From the NCBI GenBank assembly GCA_965213595.1, contig CBDBZO010000004.1:620001-684000 (forward strand): a stretch of DNA of 64,000 nt. Direction: 5' to 3'. Each line of letters starts with the position of its first letter. The stretch's first letter is position 1. The DNA is from JBCCFC01 sp965213595 (lineage in GTDB: Bacteria > Chloroflexota > Anaerolineae > Caldilineales > Caldilineaceae). Below the pieces are notes generated by a model, which was not told the DNA's origin, made no database searches, and saw only the letters and a program-made list of their open reading frames with translations. Shown here piece by piece: positions 21,708 to 31,215 of the stretch. A program made the position numbers and the translations under genes.

Positions 21708-24209
21708 ATGAATGGAACGCGGATCGGGCGGATTGGGCGGATGAAGACGGATCAGAATCAGGAAAAATCCGCCCGATCCGCGTTCTATGCTGTTCTGCCC
21801 CACGCGCTCCTTGCCCTCGCCGTTCTCGGCTACGCCCTCTACTTTTCCTCCTACACGCTCACGCGCTACGCGGCCTTCGAGTCGCGCGCGCTGGACATGG
21901 GCAACCTCAACCAGGCCGTCTGGAACACGGCGTTTGGCGACCTGCTGCGGCAGACCAACCAGCCCGGCGTGCTCAATCGGCTCAGCCTACACGTCGAGCC
22001 GATCCTGCTGCCGATTGCCGCACTCTACCGATTTTTCCCGCGCCCGCAAACGCTGCTGATCCTCCAAGCGATCATCGTCGCCCTCGGCGCGCTGCCGACC
22101 TTTGCCCTGGCCCGCCACCAGCTCGGCAACCCCTGGCTTGCGCTCGTCTTCGCGCTCACCTTCCTGCTCAATCCCTCGATCCAGGCCGCCAACTTCCTCG
22201 AATTCCACCCCGTCACCCTCGCACCGACTTTTCTGCTCGCGGCTCTTTACTTTCTCTTTCAGTACGACGCGGCCCACAAAGAAAAAATCCGCATTCATCC
22301 GCGTTCATCCGCGGCCAAATTTTCTTTCTTCATAATTTTAGCCGCAAGCTGCAAAGAAGAAATTGGCCTGCTGACTTTTATGCTCGGCCTCTACGCCTTT
22401 ATCTTTTTGCGCCGCCGCCGCCTCGGCGCGCTCACCGCCATCCTCTCGCTCGCCTGGGCGCTGACGGCCGTGCTCGTGATCCAGCCGCTCTTTGCCACGG
22501 ACAACATCCACTGGGGCCGCTACGGCTGGCTCGGCGATGGCCCCGCCGAGATGGTCGTCGGCTTGGTGACGCAGCCGCGGGCGGTGCTGGCGCAGCTGGG
22601 CGAGGCGCACGCCCTGCGCTACGTCGCGCTGCTGGTGCTGCCCGTTGGCGGGCTGGCCCTGCTCGCGCCGGAGGTGCTGCTGCTGGCCCTGCCCTCGCTC
22701 GGCATCAATCTGCTGGCCGACGCGCCCTTTATGCACGAGACGAGCCGCCTGATCTACGCCGCGCCGATTGTCCCGTTTGCGACGGCGGCGGGGATTGTGG
22801 GCGCGGGGCGGCTGCACGCCCGTAGTGGCTGGGCGCGCCCAGCCACTACGGGCATTGCTGTCCTCGTGTTGATGGCGACCCTCGGCAACCAGCTCTTCTT
22901 CGGCTACTTGCCGATCTCACGCAATTACATTAACTATCGCCTCGCCGAACACGACCGCCGCGCCGCCAGCGTTCTCGATCAAATCCCGCCGGACGCCAGC
23001 GTCTCCGCCCAGGACAGGCTCGACCCGCACGTCAGCGGGCGCGAAACCGTCTACATTTTCCCACGCCTCAACCTCGAAAACGACCCCGCCGCCCCGCCCG
23101 ACGCCGACACCGTGCTGCTTGACGCGACCGGCCCCGCCTGGCCGCTCCACCCCAGCGACGTGCGCGCCACGGTCGATGATTTGCTGGCGAGCGACTACGC
23201 CATCGCCGCCGCCGACCACGGCTACCTGCTGCTGACGCGCGACGCCAGCGCCACAGAATTTCCCGCTGCATTTTATGAAGCGTGGCACGCCGATGCGCTC
23301 GCAGGAAGCGCTGTCGCCGGCTTTGGCGACGCGTTGCGGCTGCTAGACTGGCGCGTGTCAACGCGGCCGCACACCGAGCCCGGCGAGCCAGCGGAGACGG
23401 TTGTCGAATTGTGGTGGGAGGCGCTGCGCCCGCTGGAGCGCGACTACAGCTTCTACATCGCCTTTGCCGACGCCGATCTCAACGTGCTGCACAGCAGCGA
23501 ATTCTTTCCACCGACCGCCCAGCTTTGGTATCCGACTTCGCGCTGGCCGAGCAATCGGGTTATCCGGATGGAAACCTTGCCGTGGAATGCAGCCGAAGCG
23601 GGCCTGGACGAGTTTGTGCTGCTGCTCGGCCTCTATGCAGGCGACGGCTGGAGCGGCGGCGAGCGCCTGCCTATTGCAACGTCGGCCAACGCAACGCTGC
23701 CGCGCTTCGAGGGCGAGACGCTGCTGCGTCTCGGCGGCTACGAGTCGGCGCGCGCTGGCCTCTGGCGCACGCGCTGGCAACCCATCCCGCTCGACGGCGA
23801 CGCGCCCGCCACCCCGCTCAACGCCCGCTTCGGCAACCACATCACCCTCGACGGCGTCACCCTGCCGAACAAAACGCTCGCGACAGGTGACGCGCTGCCC
23901 TTTACGCTTCACTGGCAAACGGCCCAGCCGCTCGCCGTCGACTATACGGCCTTCGTCCACTTGCTGGACGCTAGCGGGGAGCGCGTCGCCCAGCTGGATT
24001 GGACGCCCCACGACGCGATCAGCCAGCTGCCGACGAGCGCGTGGCTGCCGGGGCAGCCGGTCGTGGATGCGCAGGGGCTACCGCTGCCGGAAAATTTGAC
24101 GCCGGGGACGTATTCGCTGATTGTGGGATGGTACGACGGGCGCGATGGGATGCGCTTACCGGTGGGAGAAGGGGATGTGCTGGCGGTGGGAGAGGTACAA
24201 ATTGATTAA
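21708..24209 (+). CDS. DUF2079 multi-spanning membrane protein
   Basis: Large membrane protein, about 833 aa. The N-terminal ~440 residues hold around nine hydrophobic helices with the DUF2079 signature (YTLTRYAAFESRALDMGNLNQAVWNT, HVEPILLPIAALY, LEFHPVTLAPTFLLAA); the family is structurally like GT-C glycosyltransferases and may use lipid-linked sugars. The C-terminal ~390 residues are soluble and beta-rich, outside the membrane. ATG 21708 (or 21741) lies inside an inverted repeat, so the first ~25 residues are repeat-derived. Two more repeat units are read in frame, about 22276-22330 (encoding KIRIHPRSSAAK) in a loop between helices and 22819-22852 (ARSGWARPATTG). Its GT4 and Wzz-like neighbours fit a surface-glycan role. 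Confidence 0.8.
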   Translation: MNGTRIGRIGRMKTDQNQEKSARSAFYAVLPHALLALAVLGYALYFSSYTLTRYAAFESRALDMGNLNQAVWNTAFGDLLRQTNQPGVLNRLSLHVEPILLPIAALYRFFPRPQTLLILQAIIVALGALPTFALARHQLGNPWLALVFALTFLLNPSIQAANFLEFHPVTLAPTFLLAALYFLFQYDAAHKEKIRIHPRSSAAKFSFFIILAASCKEEIGLLTFMLGLYAFIFLRRRRLGALTAILSLAWALTAVLVIQPLFATDNIHWGRYGWLGDGPAEMVVGLVTQPRAVLAQLGEAHALRYVALLVLPVGGLALLAPEVLLLALPSLGINLLADAPFMHETSRLIYAAPIVPFATAAGIVGAGRLHARSGWARPATTGIAVLVLMATLGNQLFFGYLPISRNYINYRLAEHDRRAASVLDQIPPDASVSAQDRLDPHVSGRETVYIFPRLNLENDPAAPPDADTVLLDATGPAWPLHPSDVRATVDDLLASDYAIAAADHGYLLLTRDASATEFPAAFYEAWHADALAGSAVAGFGDALRLLDWRVSTRPHTEPGEPAETVVELWWEALRPLERDYSFYIAFADADLNVLHSSEFFPPTAQLWYPTSRWPSNRVIRMETLPWNAAEAGLDEFVLLLGLYAGDGWSGGERLPIATSANATLPRFEGETLLRLGGYESARAGLWRTRWQPIPLDGDAPATPLNARFGNHITLDGVTLPNKTLATGDALPFTLHWQTAQPLAVDYTAFVHLLDASGERVAQLDWTPHDAISQLPTSAWLPGQPVVDAQGLPLPENLTPGTYSLIVGWYDGRDGMRLPVGEGDVLAVGEVQID
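21713..21787. repeat. Inverted repeat overlapping the DUF2079 start
   Basis: GGAACGCGGATCGGGCGGAT (from 21713) and its inverse AATCCGCCCGATCCGCGTTC (ending about 21785) are nearly perfect arms separated by about 35 bases. Both candidate start codons (21708, 21741) of the DUF2079 gene are in or beside the left arm. Confidence 0.75.
22276..22330. repeat. Dispersed repeat copy inside a coding region
   Basis: AATCCGCATTCATCCGCG followed by TTCATCCGCGGCCAAATTTTC, a single-arm copy of the CCGCGTTCATCCGCG family, read in frame in the DUF2079 gene as IRIHPRSSAAKFS. The intergenic copy at about 49590-49635 is close to identical. Confidence 0.8.
22819..22852. repeat. Perfect 34-bp palindrome inside the DUF2079 gene
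   Basis: CCCGTAGTGGCTGGGCG is followed directly by its exact reverse complement. It is read in frame as part of ARSGWARPATTG between two membrane helices. Confidence 0.9.
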
Positions 24210-24211
24210 AT

Positions 24212-24914
24212 CTATCCCGGTTCGGACAAATACAGCGGCGAGAGCCCGTCCAGTCCGTCGTTTGCACCCGCCGCCAGGTGCAGCGCAGCCAGCCGCGCCA
24301 GCGACCCAGCCCGCCGCAGCCCCGACACGCCGTCCACGGCCCGCACGTGCGCCAGCCCCGCCACGGCGTCCACCAGCGTCGGCGCGTGCTCGCCCACCAG
24401 CCACAGCGGCGACTCCGCCTCCTCGACACGCGCAACCAGTTCAGCCAGCGCCCCGTTGACGTGTTCCGCCGCGGACGGTCGCCGCAACGTGTCGCCCGCG
24501 CCAAAAAAGGCCCAGTTAAAGCGACCCCGCCCCGCCTGCATCGTTGCGCAAAGCTGGGTTCCCGCTGGCAGCAGCGTCAAAAAGGGCGCGGCGGTGACGC
24601 AGAGCGTGGGCAGGCCGATAACGCGCGGGGCTGGCTTATGCGCGCGCATCAGCCCCAAACCGATGCCCTTCACCGTGCTGATGCCGACGCGCACGCCGGT
24701 GAAGCTGCCCGGCCCCGTTGTTGCGGCCAGCGCCGTCAGATCCGCTGGCGCGAGATTTACCTGCCGCAGCAGCGTCTGCGCCGCGCCCAGCAGGTCCTGC
24801 GTCTGCCGTCGCCGCGCCTGCCACGTCCACTCGGCGAGCAGCTTGTCAGCTTCTAATTGTATTGTAAACGGCCAGCGAGGCGGTCGCCGTCGCCGTGTCG
24901 AGCGCAAGCAGCAT
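24212..24914 (-). CDS. tsaB: tRNA threonylcarbamoyladenosine biosynthesis protein TsaB, frameshifted near the start
   Basis: TsaB partners TsaD in forming N6-threonylcarbamoyl-adenosine 37 of ANN-decoding tRNAs. The body is clear: LLAEWTWQARRRQTQDLL, TGPGSFTGVRVGISTVKGIG and a C-terminal LSPLYLSEPG. The proper start is ATG 24914 with AGGAG five bases upstream, encoding the expected MLLALDTATATASLAVY, but that frame ends at TGA 24848-24846. The rest of the protein is in the frame one base further on, so a +1 shift is needed between about 24869 and 24850. As written only an N-terminally altered product from within the gene could be made. tsaB is essential in most bacteria, so a sequencing indel is a likely cause. 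The gene is convergent with DUF2079, two bases apart. Confidence 0.85.
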
Positions 24915-25205
24915 GGAATCTCCTGGCGATGGGCGGAATAAACAAGGTTGATTTTATCAGCAGTTGGGTCGATGCGCTACTGACGAGAGGAGGCTCTTTC
25001 GTACCAAAGCAAATGACTTTTTGTACAGTACAAGAAGATTGTCAATGGTAAATAGTGAATGGCTAACGGTAAATGAGAAGAGGCGGACTTTTGTAACGGT
25101 GCTTTTTATTGCCACCAGCAGCCTCGCGTTTCCCAAAAAGCCAATCTTCTATGCTACCATGTAGCCAATCAGTTCACGCATCACGCGCCACTCACAGGAG
25201 TTGCC

Positions 25206-26099
25206 TTGCCCCCTCTCTATCTCGGCCTGCACATGTCGGTGGCGGGCGGCGTCAGCCAGGCGCTGGACCGCGCCGAAGCCGCGGGCAGCAACGCCGTGCA
25301 GATTTTCACCAAGAACAACCGCCAGTGGCAGGGTCCCCCCATCGATCAGGAGGACGTTGCCCGCTGGCGGGCCGAGATGCCGGCCCGCGGCATCAAGCGC
25401 GCCGTCAGCCACGCCAGCTACCTGATCAACCTGGCCACGCCCAAAAATCCGCTCTGGCGACAGAGCATTGCCGCCCACGCCGACGAGCTGCGCCGCGCCC
25501 ACGCCTACGGCGTGCCCAGCGTCGTCCTGCACCCCGGCGCACACACCGGCTCCGGCCCGGATGCGGCGGTCGAGCGCATTGCGGCGGCGCTCAACAAGAT
25601 TCACGCCGAGACGCCCGAGTGCAGCGAGACACGCACGCTGCTTGAGCTGATGGCTGGCCAGGGCACGGTGATGGGCCGCAACTTTGACGAGCTGCGCCGC
25701 GTGATCGAGCGGGTGGACGATCCGGCACGCGTAGGCGTCTGCGTGGATACCTGCCACGCCTTTGCCGCGGGCTACGAGCTGCGCACGCCCGAAGACTACG
25801 CAGCGCTGGTCGATGAAATTGAGCGCGAGATTGGCCTGGCGGCGGTCGGCTGCTGGCATCTCAACGACAGCCAGCACGATCTCGGCAGCCACCGCGATCG
25901 CCACACCCACATCGGCGAAGGCTGCATCGGCGACGACGGCTTCCGCCACGTAATCAACGATCCGCGCTGGGCGGGCGTGCCAATGCTGCTCGAAACGCCC
26001 AAAGACGACGACCCAGCGGACGATATCCGCAACCAGAAGCGGCTGGTTGGGCTAGTGGCGGATGCGGAGCGTGTGCCGGAGAGCTTACGAAGCTTGTAG
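25206..26099 (+). CDS. nfo: Deoxyribonuclease IV (AP endonuclease, Nfo family)
   Basis: Zinc-dependent AP endonuclease for base excision repair, 297 aa, usual length. TIM-barrel marks: HMSVAGGVSQALDRA, QIFTKNNRQW, VLHPGAHTGSG (zinc His), CVDTCHAFAAGYEL, HLNDSQHDLGSHRDRHTHIGEG (several metal ligands) and the final LLETPKDD. The start is TTG 25206: CAGGAG ends at 25200, five bases before it, and no ATG fits before the first beta-strand. The gene stands between tsaB and the MoxR cluster. The 290-base upstream gap holds only short repeats, including AGTTCACGCATCACGCGCC near 25170, seen again near 30050. Confidence 0.93.
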   Translation: MPPLYLGLHMSVAGGVSQALDRAEAAGSNAVQIFTKNNRQWQGPPIDQEDVARWRAEMPARGIKRAVSHASYLINLATPKNPLWRQSIAAHADELRRAHAYGVPSVVLHPGAHTGSGPDAAVERIAAALNKIHAETPECSETRTLLELMAGQGTVMGRNFDELRRVIERVDDPARVGVCVDTCHAFAAGYELRTPEDYAALVDEIEREIGLAAVGCWHLNDSQHDLGSHRDRHTHIGEGCIGDDGFRHVINDPRWAGVPMLLETPKDDDPADDIRNQKRLVGLVADAERVPESLRSL

Positions 26100-26176
26100 A
26101 CGCTGCTGACTTCCGCTGCCTCTGAGCGTTTCTGCGCAGCAGCACCCACCACTTGCCATAGCAACAAAGGAAACCG

Positions 26177-27184
<1,008 letters not shown>

Positions 27185-27699
27185 CGCGCCCGGCCAAATC
27201 AGCAGCAGCGTGACCAACGGTGCGGGCACGCCGGAGCAGATTTTGCAGCGGCTGGAGTGGCGCGTGATCCGGCGGCTGGACGGGATGCTGCAGGGCGACT
27301 ACCGCACGCTCTTTCGCGGCGCGGGCCTCGACTTTGCCGACCTGCGCGAATACCAGCCGGGCGACGACATCCGCCACATTGATTGGAACGTGACCGCGCG
27401 TCTGGACAGCCCGCACGTGCGCCAGTACGTCGAGGATCGCGAAATCACCGCCTGGTTCCTGCTTGATCTCAGCGCCTCGATGCGCTTTGGCCCGCTGAAG
27501 CAGCAGAAGCTGTCGCAGCTGGTCGACTTTGTGGCCACGCTGGCGCGGCTGCTCACGCGCGACGGCAACCGCGTGGGTGCGATCCTCTACCGCCAGCAGG
27601 TCGAGCGCACGATTCCGCCGCGCAGCAGTCGCAATCAAGTGCTGCGGCTGATCCGCGAGCTGACGCGCGAGGCTGAGGAGCGTTCGGCCTCTCCCCCTC

Positions 27700-27775
27700 A
27701 ACGCCGGTTCGTCACCAGCGAATCGGGTGAAATCCCCTCTCCTCGGAGGAGAGGGGGTTTGGGGCAGAGGTCTCG
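27700..27775. repeat. GC-rich palindromic repeat inside the DUF58 gene
   Basis: CCCCTCTCCTCGGAGGAGAGGGG lies in the middle (near 27738-27760) with flanking CCTCTCCCCCTCAACG and GGGGTTTGGGGCAGAGG arms; same family as the intergenic copies at 12.8 and 55.05 kb. It is translated in frame. Confidence 0.75.
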
Positions 27776-28274
27776 CGCGGCAGACGATGGAACTTTACCT
27801 CGCCCCTTCTGGCGCAGGCTGTTCGGGCGCGACAACGGCTCCCACCCATCTTCGACGCAAACCACAACCGACTTAGCCACGCTGCTCCACGCCGGGCTCA
27901 ACACCTTTCGACGGCGCTCACTCGTCTTTGTGCTTTCGGATTTCCTCAGCGAGCCGGGCTGGGCACGGCCGCTCTCGCTGCTTGCCCGCCGCCACGAGCT
28001 GATTGCAATTCGGCTGTGGGACGCGCGTGAAAGCGAGCTGCCGGATGCGGGGCTGATCGTGGTCGAGGATGCGGAGACGGGCGAGCATCTCTACGTCGAC
28101 ACGGGTGATGCGGGCTTTCGCCAGCGCTTCCAGGACGCGGCCCAAGCCCGTGAGGCAACGCTGGCCGAGGAGACTCGTCGTGCGGGCGTTGAGCTGTTTG
28201 CTATTTCGACCGATGACGATGTCACGAGCGCAATTGTGCGCATGGCGGAGCTTCGCAAGCGGCGGCGGTAGATT

Positions 28275-28420
28275 CCCTGCTCGTTCCCACGCTCTGCGTG
28301 GGAATGCCCTCTTCGACGCTCTGCGTCGCCGGGTGGCAGTCGAGTGATCTCGACCGTGGCGATGTGACGCAGAGCGTCCCGGCAGGCATTCCGACGCAGA
28401 GCGTCGGGACGAGCAATTTT
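28275..28420. repeat. Inverted repeat with GACGCAGAGCGTC units
   Basis: CTGCTCGTTCCCACGCTCTG (28278-28297) pairs imperfectly with CAGAGCGTCGGGACGAGCA (about 28396-28414), and units of the type ACGCTCTGCGT recur between. It fills the gap between the DUF58 and first VWA genes. Confidence 0.7.
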
Positions 28421-28427
28421 TAATTCC

Positions 28428-29432
28428 ATGTCATTCATCTGGCCCTACGCTCTCATTTCACTGCTCCTGCTGCCGCTGTTCGCGTGGCTTTATTTGCGCC
28501 TGCGCCATCGACAAGCAGAATCCGTGGCCAGTTTGGGGCCGCTCGGCCTCGTCCAAAATCAAGCCGGGCGTGCGCTGGGTCGCCGTCGACACGTGCCAGC
28601 CATCTTCTTCCTGGGCGCGCTGACCATCCTGCTCGTGGCCCTAGCGCGACCAGAGATGGTCACCAGCCTGCCGCGCATCGAAGGCACGGTGATCCTGGCC
28701 TTTGACGTTTCCAACAGCATGAGCGCCGACGACCTGGAGCCGACGCGGCTGGACGCGGCCAAGGCGGCGGCGCGCGCCTTTGTCGAAAATCAGCCGTCGA
28801 CGATTCAGATTGGCGTGGTCGCCTTTGGCAACGGTGGGCTGATTACCCAGCCGCCGACGAACGTGCGCGGCGACGTGCTGGCCGCCATCAATCGGCTGAG
28901 CGTCGAAGGCGGCACGTCGCTGGGGCAGGGCATTTTTACGGCGCTCAACGCCGTGGCGGGCGAGCCGCTGGCGCTGGACGACGAGGCGATTGACCCCCAA
29001 AGCGGCGCCATCGACGCGTCGCGGCTGGAGATCGACAACTACTCTTCCGCCGTGATTTTGCTGCTGACGGACGGCGAAAATACGGGGCCGCCGGAGCCGC
29101 TGGAAATTGCGCAAATCGCGGCGGAAGCGGGCGTGCGCATCTACCCCGTCGGCATCGGCAGCGACGGGGGCGCGGTGATCGAGGTCGACGGCTTTAACTT
29201 GGTAACCCAGCTTGATGAAGTGATGCTGGAGGAGATCGCCAGCGTGACCAACGGCGTTTACTACCGCGCCGAGGACGAAGAATCGCTGCGCGAAATCTAC
29301 GAGACGGTGGATTTGCAGCTGACGCTCGACCCGGAGATGATGGAGGTCACCTCGCTCTTTGCGGGGTTGAGCACGGTGCTGCTGCTGGTGGGGGCGGTGC
29401 TGTCGATGGCGTGGCTGGGGCGAATGCCGTGA
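28428..29432 (+). CDS. VWA-domain membrane protein (BatA-like)
   Basis: 334 aa. N-terminal membrane helix (PYALISLLLLPLFAWLYL), a second helix (IFFLGALTILLVALA), a von Willebrand factor A domain with complete MIDAS (AFDVSNSMSADDL near residue 93, then Thr of GGTSLGQ and LLLTDGENTG) and a C-terminal helix (LFAGLSTVLLLVGAVLSMAW). This BatA arrangement places the VWA domain outside the cytoplasmic membrane. It is a likely partner of the MoxR ATPase. A second VWA gene of the same layout follows after a DUF1772-like gene. Confidence 0.88.
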   Translation: MSFIWPYALISLLLLPLFAWLYLRLRHRQAESVASLGPLGLVQNQAGRALGRRRHVPAIFFLGALTILLVALARPEMVTSLPRIEGTVILAFDVSNSMSADDLEPTRLDAAKAAARAFVENQPSTIQIGVVAFGNGGLITQPPTNVRGDVLAAINRLSVEGGTSLGQGIFTALNAVAGEPLALDDEAIDPQSGAIDASRLEIDNYSSAVILLLTDGENTGPPEPLEIAQIAAEAGVRIYPVGIGSDGGAVIEVDGFNLVTQLDEVMLEEIASVTNGVYYRAEDEESLREIYETVDLQLTLDPEMMEVTSLFAGLSTVLLLVGAVLSMAWLGRMP

Positions 29433-29974
29433 GCTGGCTGGTGAGGCGATGTGGAGAAACAGAGACAACCGTGAAATTTACCTACATCGAAAATGGAACC
29501 GCTGCCGTTGCCACCTTGGTTTTCGGCATCATGGCTGGCTTTTTCTGGACGTATACGTTCAACGTGAATCTGGCCATGCTCGAAGTCGACGGCCCAACTT
29601 ACGCAACCGTGCAGTCGCTCTTTAACGAGAACGTGCGGCACCTGATGTTCTTTTCGTTTTTCTTTGGTGGCGGCGCACTGTCGGCGCTGGCGCTGCTGGG
29701 CAACCTGCGGCGGTGGAAGACGGTTACCTTTTGGCTGCTCGCCGCGGCCTGTGTGATCTACATTTTGGGTGTAATCGTCTTTACGGCACAAGTTAATTTG
29801 CCGCTAAATGCCTACACGGAATCCTGGGACCCGCAAAATCTACCGGCTGATTGGGCGAGCGTGCGCGCGCAGTGGAACAGCGCCAACGCCATTCGCGTCG
29901 TCACATCGGGGTTGGCGTTTGTACTTGGCCTATTAGCGTTGACTCTTCGGGCTTCGACCGTGCGTAAAAATTGA
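29429..29974 (+). CDS. DUF1772-like four-helix membrane protein
   Basis: About 181 aa with four hydrophobic helices: ATLVFGIMAGFFWTYTFNVNLAML, HLMFFSFFFGGGALSALALLG, TFWLLAAACVIYILGVIVFTA and VVTSGLAFVLGLLALTL. The pattern, including the VNLPLNAY segment and the ADWASVRAQWNSANAIR helix, resembles the DUF1772/anthrone-oxygenase-like family. Two GTG starts are possible: 29429 overlaps the VWA stop by four bases (GTGA), and 29471 begins just before the first helix. I take 29429 for coupling. Its role within the MoxR/VWA cluster is unknown. Confidence 0.65.
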   Translation: MSWLVRRCGETETTVKFTYIENGTAAVATLVFGIMAGFFWTYTFNVNLAMLEVDGPTYATVQSLFNENVRHLMFFSFFFGGGALSALALLGNLRRWKTVTFWLLAAACVIYILGVIVFTAQVNLPLNAYTESWDPQNLPADWASVRAQWNSANAIRVVTSGLAFVLGLLALTLRASTVRKN

Positions 29975-29984
29975 GGTGGTACAG

Positions 29985-30076
29985 CGTGCGTGGCGCGTGA
30001 ACTGATAGATAGCGTCGGTTCTGTTTTCGATGCGACCTAGTGAGTCAACCAGTTCACGCATCACGCACAACGCACC
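29985..30076. repeat. Inverted repeat before the second VWA gene
   Basis: CGTGCGTGGCGCGTGAACTG (from about 29985) pairs with CAGTTCACGCATCACGC (about 30051-30067). The right arm recurs near 25170 before nfo. Confidence 0.6.
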
Positions 30077-30086
30077 ACGAAAAATC

Positions 30087-31208
30087 ATGAATCTACTCTG
30101 GCCCTGGATCTCTCTTCTCCTCTTAATCGTGCCGCTGCTGGTAGCCCTTTACGTTTGGATGCTGCGGCGGAGGCGGCGCTTTGCCGTGCGCTATTCGAGC
30201 CTCTCGCTGATTCGCGCCGCGCTGCCCAAGCGCGCGACGTGGCGGCGACACCTGCCCTTCGCGCTCTTTGCCCTGGCCATCACCAGCCTGATCACCGCCG
30301 CCGCACGACCCGTGGCCGAAGTGCAGGTCCCGCTGAGCCGCGCCAGCATCATCCTCGCCATCGATGTATCGCGCAGCATGTGCGCCACCGACGTCGACCC
30401 CAACCGGCTGACGGTGGCGCAGGAGGCCGCGCTTGCCTTTATCGACGATCAGGCGGACGGCACGCAGATCGGCATCGTCGCCTTCACGGGCTTTGCTGAA
30501 ATTATTGTGCCGCCGACCAACGATAAGCAGGAACTGCGCGAGGCCGTCGGCGGCTTTACCACGGCGCTGGGCACGGCCATCGGCAGCGCCATCCTCAAGT
30601 CGATCGACGCCATTGCCGAACTAAATGAAGAGGTCGCGCCCAGCGGCGTCAACCTGCAGGCGGGCGAGGAGGCGGGGTCGACGACGTTGCTGGACGAGCT
30701 GACCGTTGACGAGACGGGCTATCTGCCGGACATTGTCGTGGTGCTGACGGACGGGGCCAACAGCCAGGGGCCGCTGCCGCTGGACGCGGCGCAGCAGGCG
30801 GCGGATCGGCGGCTGCGCGTCTACACCGTCGGCTTTGGCACGGAGAATCCGGGCGAGATGCTCTGCACGCGCGAGCAGCTCGGCAGCGATCCCTTTGGTC
30901 GCGGCGGCGGCTTTGGGGGAGGCTTTGGCGGGGGGATGGACGGCAACTTTGGCGGCGGCGGCATGGGTGGCTTCCGCCGCTTCCTCGTGCTGGACGAGCC
31001 GACCCTGCGCGGCGTCGCTGATCTAACGGGCGGCGAATACTACCAAGCCGAAAACGCCGAACAGCTGCTGGATGTGTTCTTGAATTTGCCCACCAACGTC
31101 GTCCTGCAGACGGAGACGCGCGAGATCAGCGTGCTCTTCGCCGCGCTGGGCGCGCTGCTGGCGACGGTCGCGGTGGGGCTGTCGCTGCGCTGGAATCGGT
31201 GGCCGTAG
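30087..31208 (+). CDS. VWA-domain membrane protein (BatA/BatB-like), second copy
   Basis: 373 aa with two N-terminal helices (PWISLLLLIVPLLVALYVWML; HLPFALFALAITSLITAA), a VWA domain with MIDAS (AIDVSRSMCATDVD, Thr of TALGTAIG, VLTDGANSQG) and a C-terminal helix (VLFAALGALLATVAVGLSL). Unlike the first VWA protein, it has a glycine-rich loop of about 30 residues (FGRGGGFGGGFGGGMDG and on) inside the domain after GEMLCTREQLGS. ATG 30087 starts the protein at the first helix; an upstream in-frame ATG (30030) is inside a repeat. It ends the MoxR cluster. Confidence 0.87.
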   Translation: MNLLWPWISLLLLIVPLLVALYVWMLRRRRRFAVRYSSLSLIRAALPKRATWRRHLPFALFALAITSLITAAARPVAEVQVPLSRASIILAIDVSRSMCATDVDPNRLTVAQEAALAFIDDQADGTQIGIVAFTGFAEIIVPPTNDKQELREAVGGFTTALGTAIGSAILKSIDAIAELNEEVAPSGVNLQAGEEAGSTTLLDELTVDETGYLPDIVVVLTDGANSQGPLPLDAAQQAADRRLRVYTVGFGTENPGEMLCTREQLGSDPFGRGGGFGGGFGGGMDGNFGGGGMGGFRRFLVLDEPTLRGVADLTGGEYYQAENAEQLLDVFLNLPTNVVLQTETREISVLFAALGALLATVAVGLSLRWNRWP

Positions 31209-31215
31209 ATTTTCC

